Shown: positions 51,960 through 60,392, numbered from the stretch's first letter. The stretch: 64,000 bases of DNA from an uncultured Christensenella sp. (GCA_905193155.1 CAJJNQ010000011.1:1-64000); one strand, 5' to 3'. The notes: a model not told the origin generated them from the sequence alone. Made by a program: numbers and translations.

Positions 51960-53873
51960 TTAAATATCCAGATTCTCCACGAGATTGGCGTTTTCGGTGA
52001 TGAATTCGCGGCGGGGCTCGACCTTATCGCCCATCAGCAGGTTGAACATGGCGTCGGCACTGACCGCGTCCTCGAGCTTGACGCGCTTCATGATGCGGCG
52101 GGAGGGGTCCATCGTGGTCTCCCAGAGCTGCTCGGCGCTCATTTCGCCAAGGCCTTTGTAGCGCTGCACCGTCACGTCGTTGCCGCGGCCGATTTCGTCC
52201 AGGTAGGCCGCCAGCTCCTCGTCGGAATAGACGTAGTGCTCCTTTTTGTTCTTGACGATCTTGAACAGCGGGGGCTGCGCAACGTAGACATAGCCGCCGT
52301 CGATCAGCGGGCGCATATAGCGGTAGAAGAAGGTCAGCAGCAGAATGCGGATATGGCTGCCGTCCACATCGGCATCGGTCATGCAGACGATGCGGTGATA
52401 GCGCAGCTTTTCGGGATTGAAATCATCGCCTACGCCTGCGCCGAAGGCCGTGATCATCGCCTTGATTTCCGCATTGGCCAGAATCTTGTCCAGGCGGGTC
52501 TTTTCGACGTTCAGGATCTTGCCGCGCAGGGGCAGAATCGCCTGGAAGTTGCGGTCGCGGCCGTTCTTGGCCGAACCGCCTGCGGAGTCGCCCTCAACGA
52601 TGAAAATTTCACATTTGCTGGGGTCGCGCTCGGTGCAGTCCGCCAGCTTGCCCGGCAGGGAGGTGGATTCCAGCACCGATTTGCGGCGGGTCAGGTCGCG
52701 CGCCTTGCGGGCGGCCTCTCTGGCGCGTGAGGCCATCAGGCACTTGTCCAGAATCGCCTTGGCGGGCGCGGGATTTTCCTCAAGATAGGTGGCCAACCCT
52801 TCGGAGAAGATGGAATCGACATAGCCGCGCACCTCGCTGTTGCCCAGCTTGGTCTTGGTCTGCCCTTCAAACTGCGGATCAACCAGCTTGACCGAAACCA
52901 CCGCCGTCAGACCCTCGCGGATGTCGTCGCCGGTCAGGTTCGCATCGCTGTCTTTGAGGATTTTCGCCTTGCGGCCGTAGTCGTTGATGACGCGGGTCAG
53001 CGCGCGGCGGAAGCCTTCCAGATGCGTGCCGCCCTCAACGGTATCAATGTTGTTGGCAAAGGAAAACACGTTTTCCGTGTAAGAATCGTTGTACTGCATC
53101 GAGACCTCGACCGCCGTGCCGTCCTTGACGCCGGAGAAAAACAGCGGCTCGGGGAAGAGCACCTCGCGGTTCTTATTGAGGTATTCGATGAAGGAGCGGA
53201 TGCCGCCTTCGTAGTGGAAGACCTGATCCTGTCCCTCGCCGCGCTTGTCGGTCAGCTCAATGCGGATGCCCGCGTTGAGGAAGGCCAGCTCGCGCAGGCG
53301 CTTTTTGAGAGTATCGAAAGAATAGGCCGTCACGTCGTCAAAGATCGCTGCATCGGGACGGAAGCGCACCGTGGTGCCGTGGCGGTCGGTCTGCCCTATG
53401 ATCTTCAGGTCGTACTGCGGCACGCCGCGGGTGTATTCCTGACGATAGATGCTGCCGTTCTGATAGACCGTGACTTCGAGCCATTCGGACAGCGCGTTGA
53501 CGACCGAAAGGCCCACGCCGTGCAGGCCGCCGGAGACCTTGTATCCCCCGCCGCCGAACTTGCCGCCTGCGTGCAGCACAGTCAGACAGACCTCCACCGC
53601 GGGACGGCCCAGCTTGGGATGGATGCCCGTGGGGATGCCGCGGCCGTTATCGGTGACGCAGATGGTGTTGTCCTCTTCGATGGTCACGCCGATGGTATCG
53701 CAGACGCCCGCCATCGCTTCGTCAATGGCGTTGTCCACAATTTCGTAGACCAGGTGGTGCAGGCCGCGCTCATCGGTCGAGCCGATGTACATACCGGGGC
53801 GGCGGCGCACAGCCTCCAGACCCTCGAGGACCTGTATGTTGTTTGCATCATAGTGATTGATCTGTTCTGCCAC
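51960..53873 (-). CDS. gyrB: DNA gyrase subunit B
   Basis: A 637-residue ATPase subunit. The GHKL ATP site includes YEIVDNAIDEAMAG, CVTDNGRGIPTGIHP and GGLHGVGLSVVNALS; the TOPRIM domain has IVEGDSAGGSAKNGRDR and CMTDADVDGSHIRILLLTFFYR; the C-terminal tail is RYKGLGEMSAEQLWETTMDPS. The GTG at 53873 follows GAGGTG with good spacing; an ATG-like opening at 53912 would begin before that site. remB lies 16 bases upstream. Confidence 0.97.
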   Translation of the reverse strand: MAEQINHYDANNIQVLEGLEAVRRRPGMYIGSTDERGLHHLVYEIVDNAIDEAMAGVCDTIGVTIEEDNTICVTDNGRGIPTGIHPKLGRPAVEVCLTVLHAGGKFGGGGYKVSGGLHGVGLSVVNALSEWLEVTVYQNGSIYRQEYTRGVPQYDLKIIGQTDRHGTTVRFRPDAAIFDDVTAYSFDTLKKRLRELAFLNAGIRIELTDKRGEGQDQVFHYEGGIRSFIEYLNKNREVLFPEPLFFSGVKDGTAVEVSMQYNDSYTENVFSFANNIDTVEGGTHLEGFRRALTRVINDYGRKAKILKDSDANLTGDDIREGLTAVVSVKLVDPQFEGQTKTKLGNSEVRGYVDSIFSEGLATYLEENPAPAKAILDKCLMASRAREAARKARDLTRRKSVLESTSLPGKLADCTERDPSKCEIFIVEGDSAGGSAKNGRDRNFQAILPLRGKILNVEKTRLDKILANAEIKAMITAFGAGVGDDFNPEKLRYHRIVCMTDADVDGSHIRILLLTFFYRYMRPLIDGGYVYVAQPPLFKIVKNKKEHYVYSDEELAAYLDEIGRGNDVTVQRYKGLGEMSAEQLWETTMDPSRRIMKRVKLEDAVSADAMFNLLMGDKVEPRREFITENANLVENLDI

Positions 53874-53889
53874 GAAAAAATTCACCTCG

Positions 53890-54141
53890 TTATGCAGTGC
53901 GGCTTTGCGCACGCTGATAAAGCGTCCGGGAAGAAATGGGCGAAAAATAGAGCGTGATCTGCCCGCCGGATTCGGCGGCGATCACGGATTTGACCTCTCC
54001 CCGGCCGATGCGGCGGACGCGATGCCCATCGGGCACGGGGGAAGCAAGCAGCCCGGCAAGATCGGGCTGCGAGTCGAAATCCAGTATGGCAACGACGGAA
54101 GCGCTGCGGACGAAAACATCGTCGCCCAGATGGAGAACCAT
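53890..54141 (-). CDS. remB: Extracellular matrix regulator RemB (YaaB) family protein
   Basis: An 83-residue protein matching RemB: MVLHLGDDVFVRSASVVAILDFDSQ at the start and SVIAAESGGQITLYFSPISSRTL near the end. In B. subtilis remB lies between recF and gyrB and its paralogue RemA activates biofilm matrix genes. Here it keeps its place upstream of gyrB, while recF is far away. AAAGGAGG precedes the ATG; a TATAAT reading leftwards lies about 45 bases upstream. Confidence 0.83.
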   Translation of the reverse strand: MVLHLGDDVFVRSASVVAILDFDSQPDLAGLLASPVPDGHRVRRIGRGEVKSVIAAESGGQITLYFSPISSRTLYQRAQSRTA

Positions 54142-54283
54142 GCGCCGCCTCCTTTGCCGTGAGAAATTTTCCTTCTTATTATATTATATCAGATTTCAGC
54201 ACTGATTAAAAGCAAATCCGTTCGATTTAACATAAAAGACCCACCGGATTAGCCTATACGGGGACAGTTTGTATAAAAACAAA

Positions 54284-54307
54284 AAATCCCCGAAAAAACG
54301 GGGATTT
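54284..54307 (-). terminator. Terminator after the Nudix gene
   Basis: Nine-bp perfect stem (54284-54292 with 54299-54307) with a six-base loop, followed by a T-rich run on the - strand. Confidence 0.8.
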
Positions 54308-54326
54308 GGGAAGTCAAAAGAGCGTT

Positions 54327-54929
54327 TCAGCGCAGACGCAGCAGCGCGGTGCAGAGGATGGCGCTGTGGTCGAAGGCAAGGCCGTCCTGGCGCAGCGGCG
54401 TGCAGACGATGTCCTCGCCAAAGGGCGTATCGCGGCGTTCGGCGCGCACCGCAGCATGGAGGATTTCCCCGCCTCCGGTCAGCGTCAGGTCAACCAGTCC
54501 TTCGCGTTCCTCTGTATGGATATCGAACCAGCGCGCGTCCGCGGCATCGTCATCGGCGCGGATGTCCAGCGCTGCCGCATCCGCCAGCGCAGCGAAAGCG
54601 TGGGAGATCGTCCAGCCGCGTGGGTCGCGCCCCGGCGTGCTGAACAACCCGATGGGCGTGAGCGCCAGCCCCTGCGCATGGGTCTCTTCGGCCAGCTCGC
54701 GCGCGGCGGCCTGCGCTGTGGTCTCCTGCGGTTCCGCAAAGCCGCCCGGCAGCGCCCAGCAGCCCAGGTAAGGGTGTCCGCCCCGCCGCACCAGCAGCAC
54801 GCGCAGCGCGCCCTCTGCATGCGCCAGCAGGATGATATCGACCGTCAGTGACGGCTGCGGATAGCGGCCGGGCTTATACTGCGCCAGATATTCTGCCTCA
54901 GTCAGGCCGCGCTTGTCTCTTTTTTCCAT
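54327..54929 (-). CDS. Nudix hydrolase
   Basis: A 200-residue enzyme with the Nudix box GGFAEPQETTAQAAARELAEET at about residues 61-82 (G-x5-E-x7-REL-x-EE). The opening GRYPQPSLTVDIILLAHAEGALRVLLVRRGGHPYLGCWALPGG resembles NrtR/ADP-ribose-type Nudix proteins, but the winged helix of NrtR is not evident. The substrate is probably a nucleoside diphosphate derivative. The gene has its own terminator. Confidence 0.82.
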   Translation of the reverse strand: MEKRDKRGLTEAEYLAQYKPGRYPQPSLTVDIILLAHAEGALRVLLVRRGGHPYLGCWALPGGFAEPQETTAQAAARELAEETHAQGLALTPIGLFSTPGRDPRGWTISHAFAALADAAALDIRADDDAADARWFDIHTEEREGLVDLTLTGGGEILHAAVRAERRDTPFGEDIVCTPLRQDGLAFDHSAILCTALLRLR

Positions 54930-54956
54930 TCTGCAACAGGCTCCTTTCGATAAAAA

Positions 54957-54992
54957 AGCGCCCGCAATCGTTCAAAAGAGATTGCGGGCGCT
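54957..54992 (-). terminator. Terminator after the DUF1292 gene
   Basis: Thirteen-bp stem (54957-54969 with 54980-54992), followed by a T6 run on the - strand. Confidence 0.85.
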
Positions 54993-54998
54993 GCGGAT

Positions 54999-55295
54999 TT
55001 ACGGTTCTTCGTCGTCCTCGAATTCGACGGCTTCGAGATATTTGGCGTACAATTCGTTGAGCAGTTTTTCGTCCTCAACGCCCTGATAGACGTCGTCGGC
55101 GCCGTCCTTGCCCGGAATGATCTCCAGGAAGATCAGCGCGTTTTCGTCCTCGTCCTCGCCGTAATCAATGCCCTCGATCGGGATCAGGCAGACGTATTCC
55201 TTATTCTTGTGCGTCACCGTCACGATGTGCTCGAACTGCACGTCGTGGCCGTCCTCGTCGGTCAGCACGACGATATTGTCCATATCTTCCGCCAT
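54999..55295 (-). CDS. DUF1292 domain-containing protein
   Basis: A 98-residue, very acidic protein of the DUF1292 (YrzB) family: NIVVLTDEDGHDVQFEHIVTVTHKNKEYVCLIPIE followed by ALIFLEI. The family has no proven role. It is the last gene of the ireB-ruvX-DUF1292 cluster conserved across Firmicutes. Confidence 0.85.
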   Translation of the reverse strand: MAEDMDNIVVLTDEDGHDVQFEHIVTVTHKNKEYVCLIPIEGIDYGEDEDENALIFLEIIPGKDGADDVYQGVEDEKLLNELYAKYLEAVEFEDDEEP

Positions 55296-55308
55296 GGGTG
55301 TTTCCTCC

Positions 55309-55743
55309 TTATTCCTGACTGCGCGCGGGATTCTGCATATAGGTCTGCAAAATCAGCACCGCCGCCACTTTATCGACCACTTTTTTATGATCCTTGCGCT
55401 TAAGGCCGCTTTCGTGCAGCATCGAATGGGCGCTCATGCTCGTCAGGCGCTCGTCCACATAGCGGATCGGCAGTCCGACGCGCTCGCGCAGCGCATCCCC
55501 GAAGGCGCGCGTATCGATGGCCTGCTGGCCTTCCGTGCCGTCCATGTTGCGCGGCAGGCCCAGCACAAAGGCGGCGGCTCCGCGCTGCCTGGCCAGCGCC
55601 TCAAAATGTGCAAGGTCGTTTTCTAATCCTTTGCGCGTCCAGGTCTCCAGCGGCTGGGCGGTGATGCCCAACGCATCGCTGACCGCCACGCCGATGCGCA
55701 CGCTGCCCACATCCAGCGCGATGACGTTTTTGCTCTCTGCCAT
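55309..55743 (-). CDS. ruvX: Holliday junction resolvase-like RuvX (YqgF)
   Basis: A 144-residue RNase H-fold protein: IALDVGSVRIGVAVSD supplies the first acidic residue, GLPRNMDGTEGQQA and VGLPIRYVDERLTSMSAHSML the others. YqgF is implicated in pre-16S rRNA 5' processing. The ATG at 55743 gives the family length. It follows ireB and precedes DUF1292 as in most Firmicutes. Confidence 0.9.
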   Translation of the reverse strand: MAESKNVIALDVGSVRIGVAVSDALGITAQPLETWTRKGLENDLAHFEALARQRGAAAFVLGLPRNMDGTEGQQAIDTRAFGDALRERVGLPIRYVDERLTSMSAHSMLHESGLKRKDHKKVVDKVAAVLILQTYMQNPARSQE

Positions 55744-55830
55744 AAAAACACTCATAAGGGCGCGCGTCAGCACTTCCCGGCCGGCGCGCGCCCCGCTCTC
55801 CTAACGAAAAAATGCGTAGATTCCGCCTGA

Positions 55831-56094
55831 TTATTCCTGATCCAGATCCAGCACATAGGAACGAACCAGCTCTTCCAGCAGCTCGTCGCGTTCCAGCTGG
55901 CGAATCAGATACCGGGCGTTGCCATAGCTGGTGATATAGGTCGGATCCCCGGAAAGCAGATAGCCGACGAGCTGGTTGATGGGATCGTATCCCTTTTCCT
56001 TCAGCGAGTTATAGACGCTCATCAGGATATCGTGCGCGTTCATGGATACGGCATTGTCGAGCTTGAAGCGCATCGTATCGTTAAACTGATCCAT
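55831..56094 (-). CDS. ireB: IreB family regulatory phosphoprotein
   Basis: An 87-residue protein: TMRFKLDNAVSMNAHDILMSVYNSLKEKGYDPINQLVGYLLSGDPTYITSYGNARYLIRQ is the DUF965/IreB pattern. In Enterococcus faecalis IreB is a substrate of the kinase IreK and affects cephalosporin resistance. GGGAGGG precedes ATG 56094. It heads the ireB-ruvX-DUF1292 cluster; a membrane Ser/Thr kinase lies about 11 kb away but is not the PASTA type. Confidence 0.9.
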   Translation of the reverse strand: MDQFNDTMRFKLDNAVSMNAHDILMSVYNSLKEKGYDPINQLVGYLLSGDPTYITSYGNARYLIRQLERDELLEELVRSYVLDLDQE

Positions 56095-56194
56095 CTTTCG
56101 ATCCCTCCCCATCATGTTGACTTCTATTATACACGATGGAGCGCAAGAATTCAAACCATTTGTGCGGATCTGTCGAAAAGCGCGTCCCAAAGCA

Positions 56195-57223
56195 TCATCT
56201 TTGCAGGCGCGCGCGCAGCAGGGCGGAAAGCGTCGCCCGCAGCGACAGCACCGCAGGGAGCGCATAAAACATCCCCGGCAGCCCGGCTGCCCATCCGCCC
56301 GCAATCAGTGAAAGAATGACCAGCCCCGGATGCAGCCGCGCGGCGTCCCCGATCACCAGGGGCGAGACAAAAAGACCCTCGATCTGCTGCGCGGCAAAGA
56401 CAATCAGCAGTCCCAGCGCAATCTTTTTAAGTCCCATCCCTCCGCAGAACAGCACCACGGGAAGCGCGCCCAACCACGGCCCGAAATAGGGAATCAGGTT
56501 GCAAAGCGCCATGGCTGCGCCTAAAAACAGCCAGCCCGGCACGCCGATGCACAAAAGCCCCAGCGCCGTCAGCGCGCCCGTCACGGCGGAGACCGCCATC
56601 TGTCCCCGCGCATAGGCGGTCAGCGCTTCCTGCACCGCCAGGGCGACCTGCAAAACCGGGCGGCGGATGCGGCTGGGGATCAGTTGCGTCAGGCGGGAAA
56701 AGAGCCGCTTGCGGTCCTTGAGCAGATAAAACGCCAGCACGGGCGAGAAAATCAGATAGCCGCGCTCCGTCACCGCGGAGATCACCAGCATCAGCCGCCC
56801 GGCGAGAAACTCCGCCCCCTTGCCCAGCAGCCCCGCCGCGCGGGCTTCAAGGGAGGCCAGTGCCTCCTGTGGCACGCCCAGGCGGGAGAGTTTTTCCGAG
56901 AGGGAAGAAAGCGTATTTTGATAGGATTCCATCAGCTGCGGAGCGGTTTGCCCGAGCAGCTGCGCCTGGCGGGAGAGCGCTGGCAGGCCGAACAGCAAGA
57001 GAGCAGTGATCACAAGCGCGGCCGAGGCAAAGGCCAGCGCAGCGGAAAGACCGCCCGAAAGGCGCAGTCTGCGGTGGAACAGCCGATCCATCGGCAGCAG
57101 CAGAAAGGCGATCGTGGCCGAGACCAGCAAAAGCAGGGCAAGGCGCCCGATCACCGAAGAAAAGGCGACCGTCAGCGCAATGCCCGAAAGAAGTAGAAGA
57201 CCTTTTTTCCATTTTGTGTCCAT
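56195..57223 (-). CDS. AI-2E family transporter
   Basis: A 342-residue membrane protein with about seven hydrophobic segments and a central soluble stretch of about 80 residues, the layout of the AI-2E/PerM family. LIPYFGPWLGALPVVLF, the VFAAQQIEGLFVSPLVIGDA block and HPGLVILSLIAGGWAAGLPGM are typical. Members export autoinducer-2 or act as Na+/H+ antiporters; the substrate here is open. It is followed on the same strand by ireB. Confidence 0.8.
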   Translation of the reverse strand: MDTKWKKGLLLLSGIALTVAFSSVIGRLALLLLVSATIAFLLLPMDRLFHRRLRLSGGLSAALAFASAALVITALLLFGLPALSRQAQLLGQTAPQLMESYQNTLSSLSEKLSRLGVPQEALASLEARAAGLLGKGAEFLAGRLMLVISAVTERGYLIFSPVLAFYLLKDRKRLFSRLTQLIPSRIRRPVLQVALAVQEALTAYARGQMAVSAVTGALTALGLLCIGVPGWLFLGAAMALCNLIPYFGPWLGALPVVLFCGGMGLKKIALGLLIVFAAQQIEGLFVSPLVIGDAARLHPGLVILSLIAGGWAAGLPGMFYALPAVLSLRATLSALLRARLQR

Positions 57224-57266
57224 CCGTTCAACTTCAGTCCCTGTTTGCCCGATGGGTAATCCGTTT

Positions 57267-57446
57267 TCAGCGGCTGACCAGGGGCATGACCTTCTGCTGC
57301 ACCATGCGTTTGCCGCGCTTGACCACGCGGCGGGCCATCGTCCGCCCCTGCGGGCAGGCCAGCACCGCCGCCGTCACCGCAGCAGCTCCTGCCATCATGC
57401 CCATCATCATGCCAAGCCCCAGATAGGATTTTCTGAGCAGCAACAT
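57267..57446 (-). CDS. Small membrane protein, unknown
   Basis: A 59-residue protein: MLLLRKSYLGLGMMMGMMAGAAAVTAAVL forms one glycine-, methionine- and alanine-rich membrane segment, and the rest is a basic tail (RRVVKRGKRMVQQKVMP). GGAGG lies seven bases before ATG 57446. No family is recognised; the shape recalls YtxH-like stress proteins. It sits between the PRC-barrel gene and the AI-2E transporter. Confidence 0.55.
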   Translation of the reverse strand: MLLLRKSYLGLGMMMGMMAGAAAVTAAVLACPQGRTMARRVVKRGKRMVQQKVMPLVSR

Positions 57447-57487
57447 CCTTCCGCCTCCTTTTTGCGTTGCCTGAATGCGTTTTTGTT

Positions 57488-57973
57488 TCATCGGGAGCGC
57501 GCCGGGGGCGGATCGGCTCCGTCTCCGGCAAACTCCGTCACGGCCACGACGCCGTCCGGCCGCAGGGTGAAGTCCGAAACGAGAAAGCGCCCCGTCAGAA
57601 AGTCGTCCGCAATCCCGCGCGACACTTCAAGGGAGCGGATGCAGCCGCTTTCTTCTTCCAGAAAAGCGTCCGTGACCCACCCAAGGCGCTGCCCGGCAGT
57701 ATCCAGCACCGGCAGACCCGGCAGCTCCGCGCGCCGCCGCAGCTCCTGTGCAAGCGGCTGAACGCTCGTGACGGCAACGGCGACTTCGCCCCACAAGGCA
57801 ATGCTTCCGAGCGGGACAAAGCGCCTTTTGCGAAGGCCGCCGTGCGCGAGCAGGATCAACCCCTCGACACGCTGGCCGTCGCGGCTTGGCGCGATGCGCT
57901 CCACTTTCCCGATGCGCCTGCCCGTTTGCCGCATCACCACGGCGAGGCCGGAAATTTCGGAAAAACGACGCAT
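57488..57973 (-). CDS. PRC-barrel domain protein
   Basis: A 161-residue protein with two PRC-barrel-like units: MRRFSEISGLAVVMRQTGRRIGKVERI (about residues 1-70) and LPGLPVLDTAGQRLGWVTDAFLEEESGCIRSLEV (about 80-135). Such domains occur in RimM and in small photosynthetic and sporulation proteins and generally bind other proteins. Its partner is unknown. It precedes a small membrane protein and the AI-2E transporter. Confidence 0.75.
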   Translation of the reverse strand: MRRFSEISGLAVVMRQTGRRIGKVERIAPSRDGQRVEGLILLAHGGLRKRRFVPLGSIALWGEVAVAVTSVQPLAQELRRRAELPGLPVLDTAGQRLGWVTDAFLEEESGCIRSLEVSRGIADDFLTGRFLVSDFTLRPDGVVAVTEFAGDGADPPPARSR

Positions 57974-58015
57974 GCACAGCGCCTCCTTTGTTCGGATTCT
58001 CCCTGAACATAAAAT

Positions 58016-58054
58016 GCCCCGCGCACCGCCGGTTCATACGGCAGCGCGCGGGGC
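58016..58054 (-). terminator. Terminator after iscU
   Basis: GCCCCGCGC (58016-58024) pairs with GCGCGGGGC (58046-58054) around a further inner stem, with a T-rich run on the - strand side. Confidence 0.75.
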
Positions 58055-58083
58055 GTTTGTTATTTGGCAAATTTTAGAAACAA

Positions 58084-58503
58084 TTACGCTTCTTCGTGCT
58101 CGGCGTCGGGCTTGGTGAAGCCTTCGGGCAGCGGGAGGTTGTTCTTGGTGAAATAGTCCTCCAACGCTTCCTTGAGGGCTTGCTCCGCCAGCAGAGAACA
58201 GTGCATCTTGACGGGGGGCAGGCCGTCCAGCGCCTCGGCCACAGCCTTGTTGGTCAGCTTGAGCGCTTCCTCGATGCTCTTGCCCTTGACCATCTCGGTG
58301 GCCATGGAGCTGGTGGCAATCGCTGCGCCGCAGCCGAAGGTCTTGAACTTGACGTCGGTGATGATGCCGTCCTCAATCTTGAGGAAGATGCGCATGATAT
58401 CGCCGCACTTGGCGTTGCCGACCGTGCCGACGCCGGAAGCGTCCTCAATCTCGCCAACGTTGCGGGGATTGGTGAAGTGATCCATCACTTTTTCAGAATA
58501 CAT
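58084..58503 (-). CDS. iscU: Iron-sulfur cluster assembly scaffold IscU/NifU
   Basis: A 139-residue scaffold. The three cluster-binding cysteines are in GNAKCGDIM, TFGCGAAIATSSM and KMHCSLLAEQALKEAL. Clusters are built on these using sulfur from the upstream cysteine desulfurase. It is the last gene of an iscR-iscS-iscU operon. Confidence 0.93.
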   Translation of the reverse strand: MYSEKVMDHFTNPRNVGEIEDASGVGTVGNAKCGDIMRIFLKIEDGIITDVKFKTFGCGAAIATSSMATEMVKGKSIEEALKLTNKAVAEALDGLPPVKMHCSLLAEQALKEALEDYFTKNNLPLPEGFTKPDAEHEEA

Positions 58504-58530
58504 ATTGTCGATCTCCTTTGCGTTGTGTTT

Positions 58531-59703
58531 TTATTTGAGGTCGCGGTCGGCGTACAGCGGCGACATGGCGCGCAGACGCTCGACGATCTTGGGCAGCTGC
58601 TCCAGCACATAGTCGATCTGCTCTTCCGTGGTTTCGCGGCCCAGCGAGAAGCGCAGCGAACCGTGTGCAATTTCATGCGGCAGGCCGATGGCCAGCAGAA
58701 CATGCGACGGATCGAGCGACCCGGAGGTGCAGGCGGAGCCGGACGATGCGGCGATGCCCGCCATATCCAGCGAGAGCAGCAGGGATTCGCCCTCGATATA
58801 GCGCACCGAGATGTTGACGTTGCCCGGCAGACGCTGGGTGGGGTGGCCGTTGAGGCGGGATTCCGGAATGGCGTCGAGAATGCCGCGGATGAGCTTGTCC
58901 CGCAGCGCGGTCATGCGCGGGGTCTCCTCCGGCATTTCCGCCGTGATGAGCTCGATGGCTGCGCCCATGCCCACGATGGCGGGAAGGTTTTCGGTGCCTG
59001 CGCGGCGGGAACGCTCCTGTGCGCCGCCCTCGATCAGGTTTTGCAGCCGCACGCCGGTGCGGATATACAGCGCGCCGGTGCCCTTAGGAGCGTAGAACTT
59101 GTGGCCGGAGAGCGAGAGCAGGTCGATGTTCATCGCTTTGACGTCGATGGGCAGATGGCCGACCGCCTGCACCGCGTCGGTGTGGAAGAGCACCTTGTGC
59201 GCCTTGCAGACCGCGCCGATCTCGGCAATCGGTTCCACCGTGCCGATCTCGTTGTTCGCCATCATGACGCTGACGAGGATGGTTTCGGGCGTGAGCGCCT
59301 TTTCCACCTGCTCTGCCGTCACCCGGCCGTATTCGTCCACCGGCAGATAGGTCACGGTGAAGCCCTCTTTTTCCAGCGCGGCGCAGGTGTGCAGAATCGC
59401 GTGGTGCTCGATGGCGGTGGTGATGATGTGCTTGCCCTTGGAAGAAAGCGTGTGCGCTACGCCCTTGAGCGCCCAGTTATCCGATTCCGAACCGCCGGCG
59501 GTAAAATAGATTTCCTCTTTCTTTGCGCCGATGGCCGCCGCCACCTGACAGCGGGCCTTTTCCAGCGCCTTCTTCGCCTCACGGCCAAAGGAGTGAATGC
59601 TGGAAGGGTTGCCGTAGATTTCGGTCATGATCGGCAGGGCAGCCTGCACCGCCTCGGGGCGGACGCGGGTCGTCGCCGCGTTGTCCAGGTAGATTCTTTC
59701 CAT
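58531..59703 (-). CDS. iscS: Cysteine desulfurase (NifS/IscS)
   Basis: A 390-residue PLP enzyme that removes sulfur from cysteine. The N terminus YLDNAATTRVRPEAVQAA, the PLP lysine in LSLSGHKFYAPKGTGAL, and the catalytic cysteine in SSGSACTSGSLDPSHVL are clear. It lies 27 bases upstream of iscU and 64 bases after the Rrf2 regulator. Confidence 0.95.
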   Translation of the reverse strand: MERIYLDNAATTRVRPEAVQAALPIMTEIYGNPSSIHSFGREAKKALEKARCQVAAAIGAKKEEIYFTAGGSESDNWALKGVAHTLSSKGKHIITTAIEHHAILHTCAALEKEGFTVTYLPVDEYGRVTAEQVEKALTPETILVSVMMANNEIGTVEPIAEIGAVCKAHKVLFHTDAVQAVGHLPIDVKAMNIDLLSLSGHKFYAPKGTGALYIRTGVRLQNLIEGGAQERSRRAGTENLPAIVGMGAAIELITAEMPEETPRMTALRDKLIRGILDAIPESRLNGHPTQRLPGNVNISVRYIEGESLLLSLDMAGIAASSGSACTSGSLDPSHVLLAIGLPHEIAHGSLRFSLGRETTEEQIDYVLEQLPKIVERLRAMSPLYADRDLK

Positions 59704-59767
59704 AAAAAGTTGACCTCCGGTCCTAAAAGTTTTTCGTAAAAATATTTGTAATCAAACGAGATGCAGA

Positions 59768-60202
59768 TCAATGGCAGGAGCAGCGATTCTCCCCGCATTT
59801 CCGGTTGACGTCGTCGAGCATGTCCTGCAAGGAAATGCCGTCCATCAGGTCGTTGACGCCCTTGTGGATGCGCTCCCACAGCGCGTGCATCGCACAGCCG
59901 TCGGAATGCTCGCACGGCTCGGTGATGCAGCTGGTCGCCGCCAGCGGGCCTTCCACCGCCCGCAGGATCGCGCCTACGGAGATGTTTTTCGGCTCGTCCG
60001 CCAGCGTATATCCGCCCTGTGCTCCGCGGATGGAAAGCACCAGCCCCGCCTTGCGCAGCGGCGCGATGAGCTGCTCGAGGTAGGCTTCGGGGATGCCCTG
60101 CCGCTCTGCGATGCATTTGACCGATTGCGGAGACTGACCGTACATCAGCGCCAAATCGTACATCGCGCGCACGCCGTAGCGCCCTTTTGTGGACAGTTTC
60201 AT
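59768..60202 (-). CDS. iscR: Rrf2 family regulator, IscR-like
   Basis: A 144-residue winged-helix regulator. The DNA-binding part is MKLSTKGRYGVRAMYDLALMYGQ with a recognition helix around EAYLEQLIAPLRKAGLV; the C-terminal half has cysteines in CITEPCEHSDGCAMHALWERI as in cluster-binding IscR, and a cysteine-rich end (KCGENRCSCH). It probably senses Fe-S status and represses this operon through the inverted repeat just upstream. GGAGG precedes the ATG. Confidence 0.88.
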   Translation of the reverse strand: MKLSTKGRYGVRAMYDLALMYGQSPQSVKCIAERQGIPEAYLEQLIAPLRKAGLVLSIRGAQGGYTLADEPKNISVGAILRAVEGPLAATSCITEPCEHSDGCAMHALWERIHKGVNDLMDGISLQDMLDDVNRKCGENRCSCH

Positions 60203-60221
60203 CTTCCCGCCTCCTATATAT

Positions 60222-60242
60222 TGCCGACTAAAATTGTCGGCA
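60222..60242. promoter_or_regulatory. Inverted-repeat operator upstream of iscR
   Basis: TGCCGAC (60222-60228) and GTCGGCA (60236-60242) form a perfect 7-bp inverted repeat with a seven-base spacer. It lies between the -10 element and the ribosome-binding site, where IscR/Rrf2 binding would block transcription. Confidence 0.65.
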
Positions 60243-60254
60243 TTATCCTCGACT

Positions 60255-60283
60255 ATATTATCACCAGGAAATCATCCTGTCAA
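60255..60283 (-). promoter_or_regulatory. Promoter of the iscR-iscS-iscU operon
   Basis: Reading leftwards, TTGACA (60278-60283) is perfect, with TAATAT (60255-60260) at 17 bases. Confidence 0.75.
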
Positions 60284-60348
60284 TCGCTTTTCCGAGTTTT
60301 TTTATAAGAATTATGCGGGGCGAGAAAAAACGGCGTGAGGAAGGAAAA

Positions 60349-60378
60349 ACACCCGCTCCCTTTTTTCGGAACGAGTGT
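60349..60378 (-). terminator. Terminator after the LOG-family gene
   Basis: Bases 60349-60359 pair with 60368-60378 with two G-T pairs and a T-rich run on the - strand side. Confidence 0.65.
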
Positions 60379-60392
60379 AAAAAAGAGGCGGT

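Noticed and set aside
49810..51963. 717-codon open frame on the + strand opposite gyrA
   Set aside because: It mirrors gyrA in the antisense frame; the GC-rich third positions of gyrA suppress stops there. It has low-complexity His/Ala/Gln composition, no ribosome-binding site and no domain.
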